A stretch of DNA of 14,199 nucleotides, taken from Phocaeicola_A sp963625535. GTDB taxonomy: Bacteria; Bacteroidota; Bacteroidia; Bacteroidales; Bacteroidaceae. The position numbers and the translations under genes were made by a program. Under the pieces are notes generated by a model that had not been told where the DNA came from, did no database searches, and saw only the letters and a program-made list of their open reading frames with translations. Shown here in pieces: positions 1-7,592 of the stretch; the stretch's first letter is position 1; the number at the start of each line of letters is the position of its first letter. Where the stretch lies: the NCBI GenBank assembly GCA_963625535.1, contig CAVFUK010000098.1, positions 1-14,199 of the forward strand, written 5' to 3'.

Positions 1-19
1 CGCCACAAAAGACCTTCTA

Positions 20-35
20 CCTTGTTACTACAAGG
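20..35. repeat. Small hairpin with TTACTACA motif
   Basis: A perfect 6-bp inverted repeat (CCTTGT / ACAAGG) encloses a 4-base loop. The octamer TTACTACA at 25-32 recurs as the loop of the larger hairpin at 73-110. No coding sequence is visible in 1-90. What the hairpin does is unknown, and it could be chance. Confidence 0.3.
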
Positions 36-72
36 GATAATGTTAAAAACAAAATTTTTATCGTCGGCCCCA

Positions 73-110
73 ATCGCTCTGACCGCCTTACTACAGGCGG
101 TTAGAGCGGT
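73..110 (-). terminator. Strong hairpin at end of minus-strand operon, possible terminator
   Basis: Bases 75-87 (CGCTCTGACCGCC) pair with 96-108 (GGCGGTTAGAGCG) over 13 positions with one G-T wobble, around an 8-base loop. Two further pairs can form outward (74-109, 73-110). The hairpin overlaps the stop codon of the Fic-like remnant. On the minus strand there is no immediate T tract; a T-rich stretch (about 47-60) begins some 13 bases after the stem. It could terminate the mltF-helicase transcript, or it could mark a junction where the Fic gene was cut. Neither is proven. Confidence 0.45.
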
Positions 111-258
111 CGTGGGCGGAAAATAGTACGTTTACGTCCACATCTTGCAGGCCGATGGCCATGCGCCATGTAGAGGCCTTCTCGCGTTTATGCGGTTCCG
201 CCACACGTTCGTAGGAATCAAAGTCGAGGTATTGTGGCTTGTTGTTATTTGTCATCAT
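91..258 (-). pseudogene. Truncated N-terminal fragment resembling a Fic-family protein
   Basis: A 55-codon ORF starts at tandem ATGs (258 and 255) only 9 bases after the helicase stop. From memory, residues 10-41, including YLDFDSYERVAEP and AIGLQDVD, match the start of Bacteroidales Fic/AMPylase proteins, where the segment precedes the Fic core. After that the reading diverges (VNVLFSAHDRSNRL) and stops at 91-93 inside a 13-bp hairpin. The Fic catalytic motif (HPFREGN type) is absent from the window. The likely explanation is a 3'-truncated gene remnant, cut by deletion or rearrangement near position 130. A small intact protein of unknown role is also possible. The match is recalled, not searched. 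Confidence 0.5.
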
Positions 259-267
259 TGTCAATCA

Positions 268-3200
268 TTAAATATTCGTGATTTTATACTGTTCGATGAA
301 CTGTCGGTAGAGTGGGCTGCGGCGCAGTATGCGCTCGTTGCCTACCATGAACATCTGCTTCTTGGCACGGGTGAGGGCCACGTTCAGCTTGCGGTCTATC
401 AGCGCGCCGTTGTCCGTGGTGGTGACGGAGAGGATGTCCAACTGATAGGGCTGGCTGATGGTGGTGGAGTAGAGGATGATGTCTCGTTGGCTCCCCTGGT
501 AACGCTCCACGGTGTCGATGGTAATCTCTTCTGCCTGGGGCAGCTGGAGCTCCCTCAGCGCCTTGCCGATGAGAGCAATCTGGTTGCGGAAGGGCACGAT
601 GATGCCGATGCGCTTGGCAGGGTTCACGGGCAAACCATTGAGCGAGCAGAGCTCATAGATGCCCTTCACCAGCTGGGCGATGATGGCCGCCTCGTGACGG
701 TTTATCTTGTTGGAGTCCTCCATCGGTGGGGGAGGCGAGGGGAGGAATCCCACACGCGTGGTGCTCAGCAGCTGCACGTAGGGCGAATAACCGGCTCCGA
801 ACGGTGAGGGCAGCATCGGGTGATCCGCATCGGGGCAGACGCTGAACTCCAGCTCCTCGGTCTGGTGCTTCACGGGCACGATGTCCAGCACACCGTCGTA
901 GAAGCAGTGGTTGGAGAAGTCGTTCACCATCGGGTGCATGCGTCCCTGCCGGTTGAGCATCCCCAGGATGCCCTCCTGCGGATGGGCGTGGAGCCAACGA
1001 TAGATGCGCTCGAAGAGGGAGTTGCGGCAGTCCGTCAGTCCGATGTCCAGTAGCAGAGGGTCGCTCACGGCGGAGTCCTTCGGCGACTGCTGTACCACGG
1101 CAGGCAACTGCTTGGGGTCGCCCACGAGGATGAACTTGTCGATGGCGCACACCCCGTTGCCGCTATGGCCTGCGAGGATGCCCATCAGCTGAGGCTCCAG
1201 TATCTGCGAGGCCTCGTCCACAATAGCCACTTGGAAGTGCTTCAGCTGGAACAGCTCCGGCTTACCAGATATGGAGGCGGTGGTGCCCACGAAGATGCGT
1301 ATTCCGTTCAGTGCCGCGATGATGTCGCGTCGCGAGGCGTAGCGGTCGGTGAAGTTCTGTATGAGGTGCGGCCGGAAGCGGGCTTCGCACGAGAGCTCGC
1401 TGCCGATGCGCAGATAGTCGGGGTGATGGTCGATGCTCTCCAGCATCTCGCATATCTCGTCCACCGCACGATTGGTGTAGGAGAGCAGCAGTATCTGACA
1501 ATCGGCTTGAGCGTAGAACTCCTCCACCATGCTCTTCAGCGCCACGGAGGTCTTGCCCGTTCCTGGCGGACCCACTAGCAGATAATAGTCCTTCGCCTGC
1601 TTGGCCTTCAGCACGATGTCGTCAATCTGCGGGTTCAGGTAGTGACGGATGAGCGTGCGCGTGGTGTCCCGGCGGGGCGGACGCACGGCCAACAGCAGGT
1701 CCTTGCGCTTCTGGGGTGCTGTGAGGAAGGTGTAGAGCCCCCGATAGATGGTGTTGTAGGAGCCGTCCATGAAGTCGTGCTCCACGGCGTAGCGGCTCTC
1801 CTTGCGGAACACCTGGCGGTTGCGCTGGGCGTAGCGTAGCTTGATGGTGAGTTGCTGGTCGTCAATCTCCTCGATGCTCCCGCGGAACACCTGTCGGTTG
1901 GTGGCGTTGTCGGCTTGTCCGTTGCGCTCATAGAAGAGCACGATGTCCCCTTTGCGGAAGTTGGGCAGGAAGCCTTCGTCGTAGGTGGGCACGCTGAGCA
2001 CGATGCGGTCGATGCCCTCCTCACCTTCGAGACGTTCGATGCGGAGCTCCACGAGGATGTTGCCTCCCTCCTGCTTGCTGGTGAGGTCGGCCGTCCACAC
2101 CGAGGCGAATCCGCGGGTGGAGTCTATCTGCGCGTCGCCGGTCTTCGAGAGAAACTGCTCCTTCTCGGTGAAGGCCAGGAAGCGGTAGAAGTAGGCCTTC
2201 TCCGTGTCCGTGGCGTCGTGGAAGGGCTGCAGCCAGCTGGCTATTTGTGGCAACTGGTAGTCGCACCACAGCTTGCTCATGTCCTGCTTCTCGTTGAAGT
2301 CCTTTGGAGTGAGCGCGCTTATCAGTGCCTCTCCCTCGCCCTGCTTCAGCCGAAGCTCGTTGGCCACGATGCGGTTGCGCAGGTCGATGGCTTTCTGTAT
2401 CTGCCCCTTGGCGCTCCGCTCGGCGTAGAGTTTGGGGTAGGTGGAGTAGAACAGGTAGGTGTGCACCTCCTGTCGTGCCATGTCGAGGTTGTAGTAGAGT
2501 ATCTCTTTGTAGAGCGCCATCTGCAGGGAGTGGCTGCTCTTGGGGCGCAGCGCGCCGTTCCATCCGTCCGCCTTGCCCGACTTCAGTTCTATCAGATTCT
2601 TCCAGTCGTTCTGCAGCAGGTCCATGCGTCCCTGCAGGCCCAGGCTCTCGCAGATGAACGAGGGCTCCAGCATCACCTTCTCGGCCACGAAGCCGTAGGA
2701 GGGTTCGCTGAATAGCACTTCGAGTGTGTGCTGGATGTGGCTGAACTGTTCCTTGGCGGAGTTGAAGTATTTGAGGTCGATCTGCGGCGTGGTGCAGTAG
2801 GTCAGCACGTCGGCCCGGAACGCCTTCTGTATGGAGAGGTCGTACGAGGCGGGTGTCTCTTCGGTCTGGTTGACGCAGTCGTCGAGGAATTGGTTGGCGG
2901 CGTTTCCCAGCAGGATGTAGTGTGTGCTCTCCTGGGGGCGGAACTTGCTGTAGAGGTAGTTGAGCGGCGTGTCGCCGTAGTTCTGGTAGCAGGCTGCGAG
3001 TGAGCTGATGTCTATCAGGTAATCGGGCTCGAACACTATCAGTTCGGGCCGTAACAGTTCGGCTTCGTCGGCGCTCACCGACAGCAGATTGAGCTGTGCT
3101 CCGCGGTAGAGTATCTCCATGATGGAGGCAAACTCCTCGGGACAGACCACTTGCAGGGGTTCGCTCTCGGGGTTCTCCTCGTCGATACCATAGATGATGT

Positions 3201-3633
3201 CCTCTTCCCAGCGGTCCACCAGCATGCGTATGCGTTTCTTCCACACCCCATGGAAGCCGGTCTGGGGCAGCGGTCGCCAGTGGGCGGGCAACGCGTCGGC
3301 CAGGCGCGCGGGGACAGGCTCGTGCAGCAGTTGGCTCACCGTCTCACAGAGTGCCTTCACATCGTAGAGGTAGTCCTCGTGGGTCAGCGTGAAGGCGTGT
3401 TGCTGCAGCGTCTGGCGGGCGTGTATGCGAAATATCTCGATGGCCTGGCTCTTTATCTTCCGCTTGTCGCAGAGGAAATAGAGCCGGGCGAAGAGGTTCG
3501 AGAAGTCGGTCGGCTCGTCGGCCGTCAGTTGTTTGCAGAGTCTGTCGAGCAGGCTGTGCAGGCGGGCGTACTTGTCCGTATAGTCCAGGTCGGAGAAGTG
3601 GTACGCCGCTATTTCGTCGAATAGATTGTTCAC
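268..3633 (-). CDS. Dna2-like RecB-family nuclease / SF1 helicase fusion
   Basis: This 1121-residue protein combines a PD-(D/E)XK (RecB/Cas4-type) nuclease with an SF1B (Dna2/Upf1-type) helicase. Nuclease residues visible are GRMD (335-338), IELKSGK (348-354) and a Q-x3-Y motif at Q371-Y375. The helicase has Walker A GPPGTGKT (688-695), Walker B DEAS (806-809), GDPKQLPA (838-845), RQGRMHP (895-901), VERYQGSQRD (1042-1051) and LNVALTRAKK (1083-1092). The N-terminal 300 residues match nothing I recognise. The family predicts ATP-driven 5'-3' DNA unwinding coupled to single-strand cleavage, probably in repair or replication, in the cytoplasm. The start is GTG: no in-frame ATG occurs before residue 137, and the frame begins 14 bases after the mltF stop. 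The Cys quartet of eukaryotic Dna2 Fe-S clusters is not evident. An anti-phage role cannot be excluded, but no defence partners adjoin it. Confidence 0.88.
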   Translation of the reverse strand: MNNLFDEIAAYHFSDLDYTDKYARLHSLLDRLCKQLTADEPTDFSNLFARLYFLCDKRKIKSQAIEIFRIHARQTLQQHAFTLTHEDYLYDVKALCETVSQLLHEPVPARLADALPAHWRPLPQTGFHGVWKKRIRMLVDRWEEDIIYGIDEENPESEPLQVVCPEEFASIMEILYRGAQLNLLSVSADEAELLRPELIVFEPDYLIDISSLAACYQNYGDTPLNYLYSKFRPQESTHYILLGNAANQFLDDCVNQTEETPASYDLSIQKAFRADVLTYCTTPQIDLKYFNSAKEQFSHIQHTLEVLFSEPSYGFVAEKVMLEPSFICESLGLQGRMDLLQNDWKNLIELKSGKADGWNGALRPKSSHSLQMALYKEILYYNLDMARQEVHTYLFYSTYPKLYAERSAKGQIQKAIDLRNRIVANELRLKQGEGEALISALTPKDFNEKQDMSKLWCDYQLPQIASWLQPFHDATDTEKAYFYRFLAFTEKEQFLSKTGDAQIDSTRGFASVWTADLTSKQEGGNILVELRIERLEGEEGIDRIVLSVPTYDEGFLPNFRKGDIVLFYERNGQADNATNRQVFRGSIEEIDDQQLTIKLRYAQRNRQVFRKESRYAVEHDFMDGSYNTIYRGLYTFLTAPQKRKDLLLAVRPPRRDTTRTLIRHYLNPQIDDIVLKAKQAKDYYLLVGPPGTGKTSVALKSMVEEFYAQADCQILLLSYTNRAVDEICEMLESIDHHPDYLRIGSELSCEARFRPHLIQNFTDRYASRRDIIAALNGIRIFVGTTASISGKPELFQLKHFQVAIVDEASQILEPQLMGILAGHSGNGVCAIDKFILVGDPKQLPAVVQQSPKDSAVSDPLLLDIGLTDCRNSLFERIYRWLHAHPQEGILGMLNRQGRMHPMVNDFSNHCFYDGVLDIVPVKHQTEELEFSVCPDADHPMLPSPFGAGYSPYVQLLSTTRVGFLPSPPPPMEDSNKINRHEAAIIAQLVKGIYELCSLNGLPVNPAKRIGIIVPFRNQIALIGKALRELQLPQAEEITIDTVERYQGSQRDIILYSTTISQPYQLDILSVTTTDNGALIDRKLNVALTRAKKQMFMVGNERILRRSPLYRQFIEQYKITNI

Positions 3634-3647
3634 GTCGGGTCTTAGAG

Positions 3648-5075
3648 TTAGTTCTTTATCTTTTCCTTATAGTTCTGGTAGCGCTCCTTTATCTCGCGCA
3701 CGAAGTTGTAGGTCTCCGTGCCACGGAAGTATCCGCATTTGCAGACCGAGTCGTTGAAGTACTGCTCGTGGCTCTTCAGCAGGATGTACTTTTCCACATT
3801 GTCGGTCCACACGTTGGGGTTGCTGCCATATTTCTTCGCCAGGGCCATGGCGTCCTTCACGTGGCCCAAGCCCGCGTTGTAGGCTGCCAGGATGAAGGAC
3901 GACCGCTCCTCGGCGTCTGTGATGCTCTGGAAGTTCTTGTTCATCAGGGCGATGTACTTCGTGGCGGCCTTGATGCTCTCCTCGGGGTTCTGCTCTTTGC
4001 CCTCGGGCACCCCCAGGTTCCTGGCGGTCTTAGGCATCAGCTGCATCAGTCCCCTGGCGCCTGCCCACGACACCACGGTGGTGTCGAAGTTCGACTCGGT
4101 GTAGGCCAGCGAGGCCAGCAGTTTCCAGTCCCACCCAATCTCCTTGGCGTAGGTCTTGAACAGCGCGTCGTAGTGCGATATCTTGCCGTCCTTCACCGAC
4201 AGGATGGTGCCGTAGACGGGGCGTTTGCTCTGCTCGAAGTAGCGCTTCGTGCTGGCTCGGTAGGCGGTGGACTTCACGTTGGCTTTGTACCATTCGTCGG
4301 CTGCCTGTGCCAGCAGGGGTTGGTCCTTGCGCACGGCCCACGACGACCGTTGCACGAAGCTCACCTGCAGCGAAATGTCGAGGCTGGGGTAGTAGGTGCG
4401 GTTCAGCTGGGCGATGTCGTTGTCGCACAGCGTGTAGTCTATCTTGCCCGTGGCCACTTGGGTGATGAGGTCCTCGGTGGAGACGCTGTCGGCTGGCATT
4501 TCGTGAATCACGATGCCGCCGCCGAGCTCCTTGTCGAGGTTCTGCAGCCGGTCGAGGTATTTGCCGGGGGTGGTGTACACCTCTTTCCCTATCAGCTCCG
4601 TCACGTCCTTCAGTGTCTCTTTGCCGCGCCGCTGCACAATCACCTGGTGGGTGATGGTCTCCTCGCCGCAGTAGCGTATGCTGTCCTTGCGCTCGTTGGT
4701 GACACCCAGGTTGTAGCCTATCAGGTCGCCCTCGTCGCGCAGCAACATCCGCACCAGCTCGTCGGGGCTGTCGGCCACCTTCACGCGCAGCGTCACGCCT
4801 AGCGACTCGGCAAACTGGCGGCAGAGCTCGTAGTGGTAGCCCATCGGCTCACCGCGGTAGAGGAAGTAGGTGGTGGAACTGTAGAGTGTGAGCACCACCA
4901 GTTCGCCCCGCTGTTGTATCTGGGGTAAGTCGTGGCTGGCGTCGTCCTGTGCGGACGACTTGCCGCCGTGGCAGCCTGTCAGACCCGCTGCCGTCAGCAA
5001 GGCGACGAGGCCGATGAGCAATGCCGCTCGTCGGAGGTCCGCGTGGGGCCGTATGTGGTGAGGTGTCTGTTTCAT
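3648..5075 (-). CDS. MltF-like membrane-bound lytic murein transglycosylase
   Basis: This 475-residue lipoprotein would cleave peptidoglycan glycan strands to 1,6-anhydro-muropeptides in the periplasm. The N-terminus has a basic stretch, a hydrophobic core and a lipobox LTGC with Cys35. A periplasmic solute-binding-type domain (SBP_bac_3, about 54-280) follows, then an SLT/GH23 transglycosylase domain (about 305-435). Visible SLT motifs are YTESNFD with presumed catalytic Glu327, ARGLMQLMP (340-348) and AAYNAG (397-402). E. coli MltF has the same order and is about 518 residues. I chose the ATG at 5075 over the upstream in-frame ATG at 5120, because 5075 puts the signal peptide at the N-terminus and the 5120 codon lies inside a predicted promoter-transcript start region. 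It appears to be the first gene of an operon with the helicase. Confidence 0.9.
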   Translation of the reverse strand: MKQTPHHIRPHADLRRAALLIGLVALLTAAGLTGCHGGKSSAQDDASHDLPQIQQRGELVVLTLYSSTTYFLYRGEPMGYHYELCRQFAESLGVTLRVKVADSPDELVRMLLRDEGDLIGYNLGVTNERKDSIRYCGEETITHQVIVQRRGKETLKDVTELIGKEVYTTPGKYLDRLQNLDKELGGGIVIHEMPADSVSTEDLITQVATGKIDYTLCDNDIAQLNRTYYPSLDISLQVSFVQRSSWAVRKDQPLLAQAADEWYKANVKSTAYRASTKRYFEQSKRPVYGTILSVKDGKISHYDALFKTYAKEIGWDWKLLASLAYTESNFDTTVVSWAGARGLMQLMPKTARNLGVPEGKEQNPEESIKAATKYIALMNKNFQSITDAEERSSFILAAYNAGLGHVKDAMALAKKYGSNPNVWTDNVEKYILLKSHEQYFNDSVCKCGYFRGTETYNFVREIKERYQNYKEKIKN

Positions 5076-5107
5076 GCTTTTCAGTATTAGCGTGTGTACA
5101 ATGGATG

Positions 5108-5139
5108 CAAATATAGTCATTTATTGGTGTCTGTGGAAA
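5108..5139 (-). promoter_or_regulatory. Predicted Bacteroidota promoter for mltF-helicase
   Basis: On the minus strand TATATTTG (5115-5108) matches the -7 consensus TAnnTTTG exactly. TTTC (5139-5136), one base off the -33 TTTG, lies 20 bases upstream, the usual spacing. Transcription would start near 5102, giving a leader of about 27 bases before the ATG at 5075. It diverges from the his promoter, about 25 bases away. Confidence 0.7.
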
Positions 5140-5163
5140 AATGCAAAGAAATAATTCGAAACA

Positions 5164-5195
5164 CTTGCACAATTGAATCAACCTCCGTACTTTTG
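5164..5195 (+). promoter_or_regulatory. Predicted his operon promoter
   Basis: TACTTTTG at 5188-5195 is an exact TAnnTTTG -7 element. CTTG at 5164-5167 (consensus TTTG) sits 20 bases upstream. Transcription would begin around 5200, about 20 bases before the leader peptide ATG, placing the whole attenuator in the 5' leader RNA. Confidence 0.72.
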
Positions 5196-5219
5196 CAGCG
5201 AAAACATAATAGTGAACAA

Positions 5220-5291
5220 ATGAGCAACTTGTTTTTACATCATCATCATCATCCTGACGAAGCGACTCGGTGGGCTGATAGGTGTATGTAG
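5220..5291 (+). CDS. hisL: his operon leader peptide, five consecutive His codons
   Basis: A 23-codon ORF begins MSNLFLHHHHHPDEATRW and ends at TAG (5289-5291). Five CAT codons run from 5238 to 5252. It starts about 20 bases after the predicted transcription start and is followed by an intrinsic terminator before hisG. This is the layout of enterobacterial his attenuators, where ribosome stalling at His codons under low charged tRNA-His prevents terminator formation. The peptide itself is not expected to have a function. There is no clear Shine-Dalgarno site upstream, as is common in Bacteroidota. The longer in-frame extension starting at 5094 would precede the promoter and is rejected. Confidence 0.85.
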   Translation: MSNLFLHHHHHPDEATRWADRCM

Positions 5292-5333
5292 AAACCTGAT
5301 GTGACAGATAGGGGATACGAAGAGGCTTGCCGA
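5267..5333 (+). promoter_or_regulatory. Candidate antiterminator helix of the his attenuator
   Basis: Bases 5267-5276 (TCGGTGGGCT) can pair without interruption with 5324-5333 (GGCTTGCCGA): ten pairs, six Watson-Crick and four G-U. The second strand is the 5' arm of the terminator, so the two structures exclude each other. A ribosome stalled on the His codons (5238-5252) should leave 5267 onward free. One that reaches the stop at 5289 should cover part of the first arm. The pairing is read by eye and was not folded computationally. Confidence 0.55.
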
Positions 5334-5353
5334 TGATGAGGTAAGCCTTTTTT
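5323..5353 (+). terminator. his attenuator terminator
   Basis: AGGCTTGCC (5323-5331) pairs with GGTAAGCCT (5340-5348), nine pairs with one G-U, around loop GATGATGA. Six T residues (5348-5353) follow. This is a standard intrinsic terminator between the leader peptide and hisG, 62 bases before the hisG start. Confidence 0.85.
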
Positions 5354-5415
5354 CGTTTATGTACCATCCGTTGGAGAAAACAATAAAGAACAATAATAAT
5401 AAAAGAAGAATAGTT

Positions 5416-6267
5416 ATGTTGAGAATTGCAGTACAGTCGAAAGGCCGTTTGTACGAAGATACAATGGCTTTGTTGCAGGAAGCGGACATCAAGTTGAGCA
5501 CCTCCAAACGCACCCTCTTGGTGCAGTCGTCGAACTTCCCGGTGGAGGTGTTGTTTCTGCGCGACGATGACATCCCGCAGTCGGTAGCCAGTGGCGTGGC
5601 CGACCTGGGCATCGTGGGCGAGAACGAGTTTGTGGAGCGTGCCGAGGATGCTGAGGTCATCCGTCGCCTGGGCTTCAGCAAGTGTCGCCTCTCCCTGGCC
5701 ATCCCCAAGGCGGAGGAGTACAACGGCCTGCAGTGGTTTGCCGGCAAGAAGATAGCCACCTCCTACCCGAACATCCTGCGCGACTACATGACCCGCAACG
5801 GGGTGAACGCCGACATCCACGTCATCACCGGCTCGGTGGAGATAGCTCCGGGCATCGGCTTGGCACAGGCCATCTTCGACATCGTCAGCTCCGGCTCCAC
5901 GCTGGTGAGCAACAACCTGAAGGAGGTGGAAGTGGTGATGAAGTCCGAGGCCCTGCTCATCGGCAACAAACAGCTGAGCGACGAGAAGCGTGAGGTGCTG
6001 AAGGAGCTGCTCTTCCGCATAGAGGCCGTGAAGAGCGCCGAGGACAAGAAGTACGTGCTGATGAACGCCCCCACGGACCGGCTGAAGGACATCATCAGTG
6101 TGTTGCCCGGTGTGAAGAGTCCTACCGTGATGCCCTTGGCACAGGAGGGATGGAGCTCCGTACACACCGTGCTCGACGAGAAATGTTTTTGGGAAATCAT
6201 CGGCAAGCTGAAGTCGTTGGGTGCGCAAGGCATCCTGGTACTGCCTATCGAAAAGATGATTCTCTAA
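5416..6267 (+). CDS. hisG: ATP phosphoribosyltransferase, long form
   Basis: HisG catalyses the first histidine step, ATP + PRPP to phosphoribosyl-ATP, and is the usual target of histidine feedback inhibition. The 283 residues match the long HisG form (E. coli 299), which needs no HisZ. The catalytic part starts MLRIAVQSKGRL and includes GVADLGIVGENEF (60-72) and the PRPP-binding loop DIVSSGSTL (155-163). The C-terminal ACT-like regulatory domain (about 209-283) shows GVKSPTVMPL and LGAQGILVLPIEKM. The ATG at 5416 is chosen because the family begins there; an in-frame ATG at 5359 would add 19 Asn/Lys-rich residues just after the terminator. It is the first structural gene of hisGDCB and lies behind the attenuator. 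Confidence 0.97.
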   Translation: MLRIAVQSKGRLYEDTMALLQEADIKLSTSKRTLLVQSSNFPVEVLFLRDDDIPQSVASGVADLGIVGENEFVERAEDAEVIRRLGFSKCRLSLAIPKAEEYNGLQWFAGKKIATSYPNILRDYMTRNGVNADIHVITGSVEIAPGIGLAQAIFDIVSSGSTLVSNNLKEVEVVMKSEALLIGNKQLSDEKREVLKELLFRIEAVKSAEDKKYVLMNAPTDRLKDIISVLPGVKSPTVMPLAQEGWSSVHTVLDEKCFWEIIGKLKSLGAQGILVLPIEKMIL

Positions 6268-6300
6268 CCTGTCACTATACCTTATTATATATAAGAAGAG

Positions 6301-7587
6301 ATGAACGTAATCAGATACCCCAAAGAGTCGGAGTGGTCCGACATCGTGAAACGTCCCGTTGCGGACCTGGAGACATTGCGCCAGACCGTCGGCAACATCT
6401 TGGAGGCGGTGAAGTGCGGAGGCGACAAGGCTGTGATGGCCTTCGAGGAGCAGTTCGACAAAGCCCGCCTCGTCTCCCTACGCGTGAGTCAGGCCGAGGA
6501 GGATGAGGCTTGTGCCCTGGTGGGCGATGAACTGAAGGAGGCTATGGCCGTGGCGAAGAGCAACATCGAGACCTTCCACGCTGCCCAGCGCTTCGAGAGC
6601 AAGAAGGTGGAGACACGCCCCGGTGTGGTCTGCTGGCAAAAGGCCGTAGGCATCGAGAAGGTGGGCCTCTACATACCTGGCGGCACAGCCCCGCTGTTTT
6701 CCACCGTGCTGATGCTCGCCATCCCTGCCCGCTTGGCCGGATGCCGGGAGATTGTCCTCTGCACCCCTCCCAACAAAGAGGGTAAGGTGAACCCCGCCAT
6801 CATCTATGCCGCCAAGTTGGCCGGCGTGAGCAAGATTTTCAAGGCCGGCGGTGTGCAGGCCATCGGTGCCATGGCCTACGGCACGGAGAGCATCCCCAAG
6901 GTGTACAAGATATTCGGTCCGGGCAACCAATATGTGATGGCTGCCAAACAGCTCGTGTCGCTCCACGATGTAGCCATCGACATGCCTGCCGGTCCCTCCG
7001 AGGTGGAGGTGGTGGCGGACACCACGTCCAATCCCGTCTTCGTGGCCGCAGACCTCCTGTCGCAAGCCGAGCATGGCGTGGACAGCCAGACGCTGCTGGT
7101 GACCACCTCCGAGGCACTGATAGAAGCCGTGCAGACGGAAGTGGAACGCCAGTTGCAGCAGCTTCCCCGCAAGGAGATTGCCGCACGGGCGCTTGCCAAC
7201 AGTAAACTGGTGCTGGTGCGCGACATGGACGAGGCCATGGCGCTGACCAACCTCTATGCTCCCGAACACCTGATACTGCAGGTCTCGGACTATCTGTCGC
7301 TGGCGGCGCGTGTGGTCAACGCCGGTTCCGTATTCCTGGGCTCGTATGCCTGCGAGAGTGCGGGCGACTATGCTTCTGGTACCAACCACACCCTGCCTAC
7401 CAAAGGCTATGCGAAGGCCTACAACGGTGTCTGCCTGGACAGCTTCGTGCGTAAGATCACCTTCCAGGAACTCACCGCCGAAGGCATCCGTCAGATAGGT
7501 CCCGCCATCGAACGCATGGCTGCGGCCGAGCAGCTGGACGCCCACAAGAATGCCGTAACCGTACGTCTTCAATCCATTAAAGAGTGA
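6301..7587 (+). CDS. hisD: Histidinol dehydrogenase
   Basis: HisD oxidises L-histidinol to L-histidine in two NAD+-dependent steps, the last of the pathway. The 428 residues are of normal family length. The residues equivalent to the Zn ligands are present: Gln255 and His258 in DLLSQAEHG, Asp356 in SAGDYASGTNHT, and His415 in LDAHKN. The catalytic Glu322-His323 pair sits in APEHL. GLYIPGGTAPLFSTVLM (122-138) and KIFGPGNQYVM (203-213) are further family signatures. The gene starts 33 bases after hisG behind AGAAGAG (6294-6300), and its TGA overlaps the first possible hisC ATG. Confidence 0.97.
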   Translation: MNVIRYPKESEWSDIVKRPVADLETLRQTVGNILEAVKCGGDKAVMAFEEQFDKARLVSLRVSQAEEDEACALVGDELKEAMAVAKSNIETFHAAQRFESKKVETRPGVVCWQKAVGIEKVGLYIPGGTAPLFSTVLMLAIPARLAGCREIVLCTPPNKEGKVNPAIIYAAKLAGVSKIFKAGGVQAIGAMAYGTESIPKVYKIFGPGNQYVMAAKQLVSLHDVAIDMPAGPSEVEVVADTTSNPVFVAADLLSQAEHGVDSQTLLVTTSEALIEAVQTEVERQLQQLPRKEIAARALANSKLVLVRDMDEAMALTNLYAPEHLILQVSDYLSLAARVVNAGSVFLGSYACESAGDYASGTNHTLPTKGYAKAYNGVCLDSFVRKITFQELTAEGIRQIGPAIERMAAAEQLDAHKNAVTVRLQSIKE

Positions 7588-7592
7588 TGCTT

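Noticed and set aside
1852..2715. Plus-strand ORF of 287 codons opposite the helicase
   Set aside because: Antisense to the conserved nuclease region; no motif.
3768..4802. Long plus-strand ORF opposite mltF
   Set aside because: It is antisense to a gene with clear SLT and solute-binding motifs. GC-rich third positions open the opposite frames, and its translation shows no family pattern.
5238..5252. Penta-His run as an engineered tag or vector artefact
   Set aside because: It lies in a leader ORF directly before a terminator and hisG, which explains it naturally.
4849..6228. Minus-strand ORF of 459 codons spanning mltF start, his leader and hisG
   Set aside because: It crosses two promoters and the attenuator and opposes hisG; the translation has no family signature.
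6268..6300. CTTAT/ATAAG dyad between hisG and hisD as a terminator
   Set aside because: Five AT-rich pairs with no T tract inside a tight operon; probably just an AT-rich spacer.
6478..7572. Minus-strand ORF of 364 codons opposite hisD
   Set aside because: Shadow of hisD; His/Leu/Val-rich translation with no recognisable motif and no promoter.
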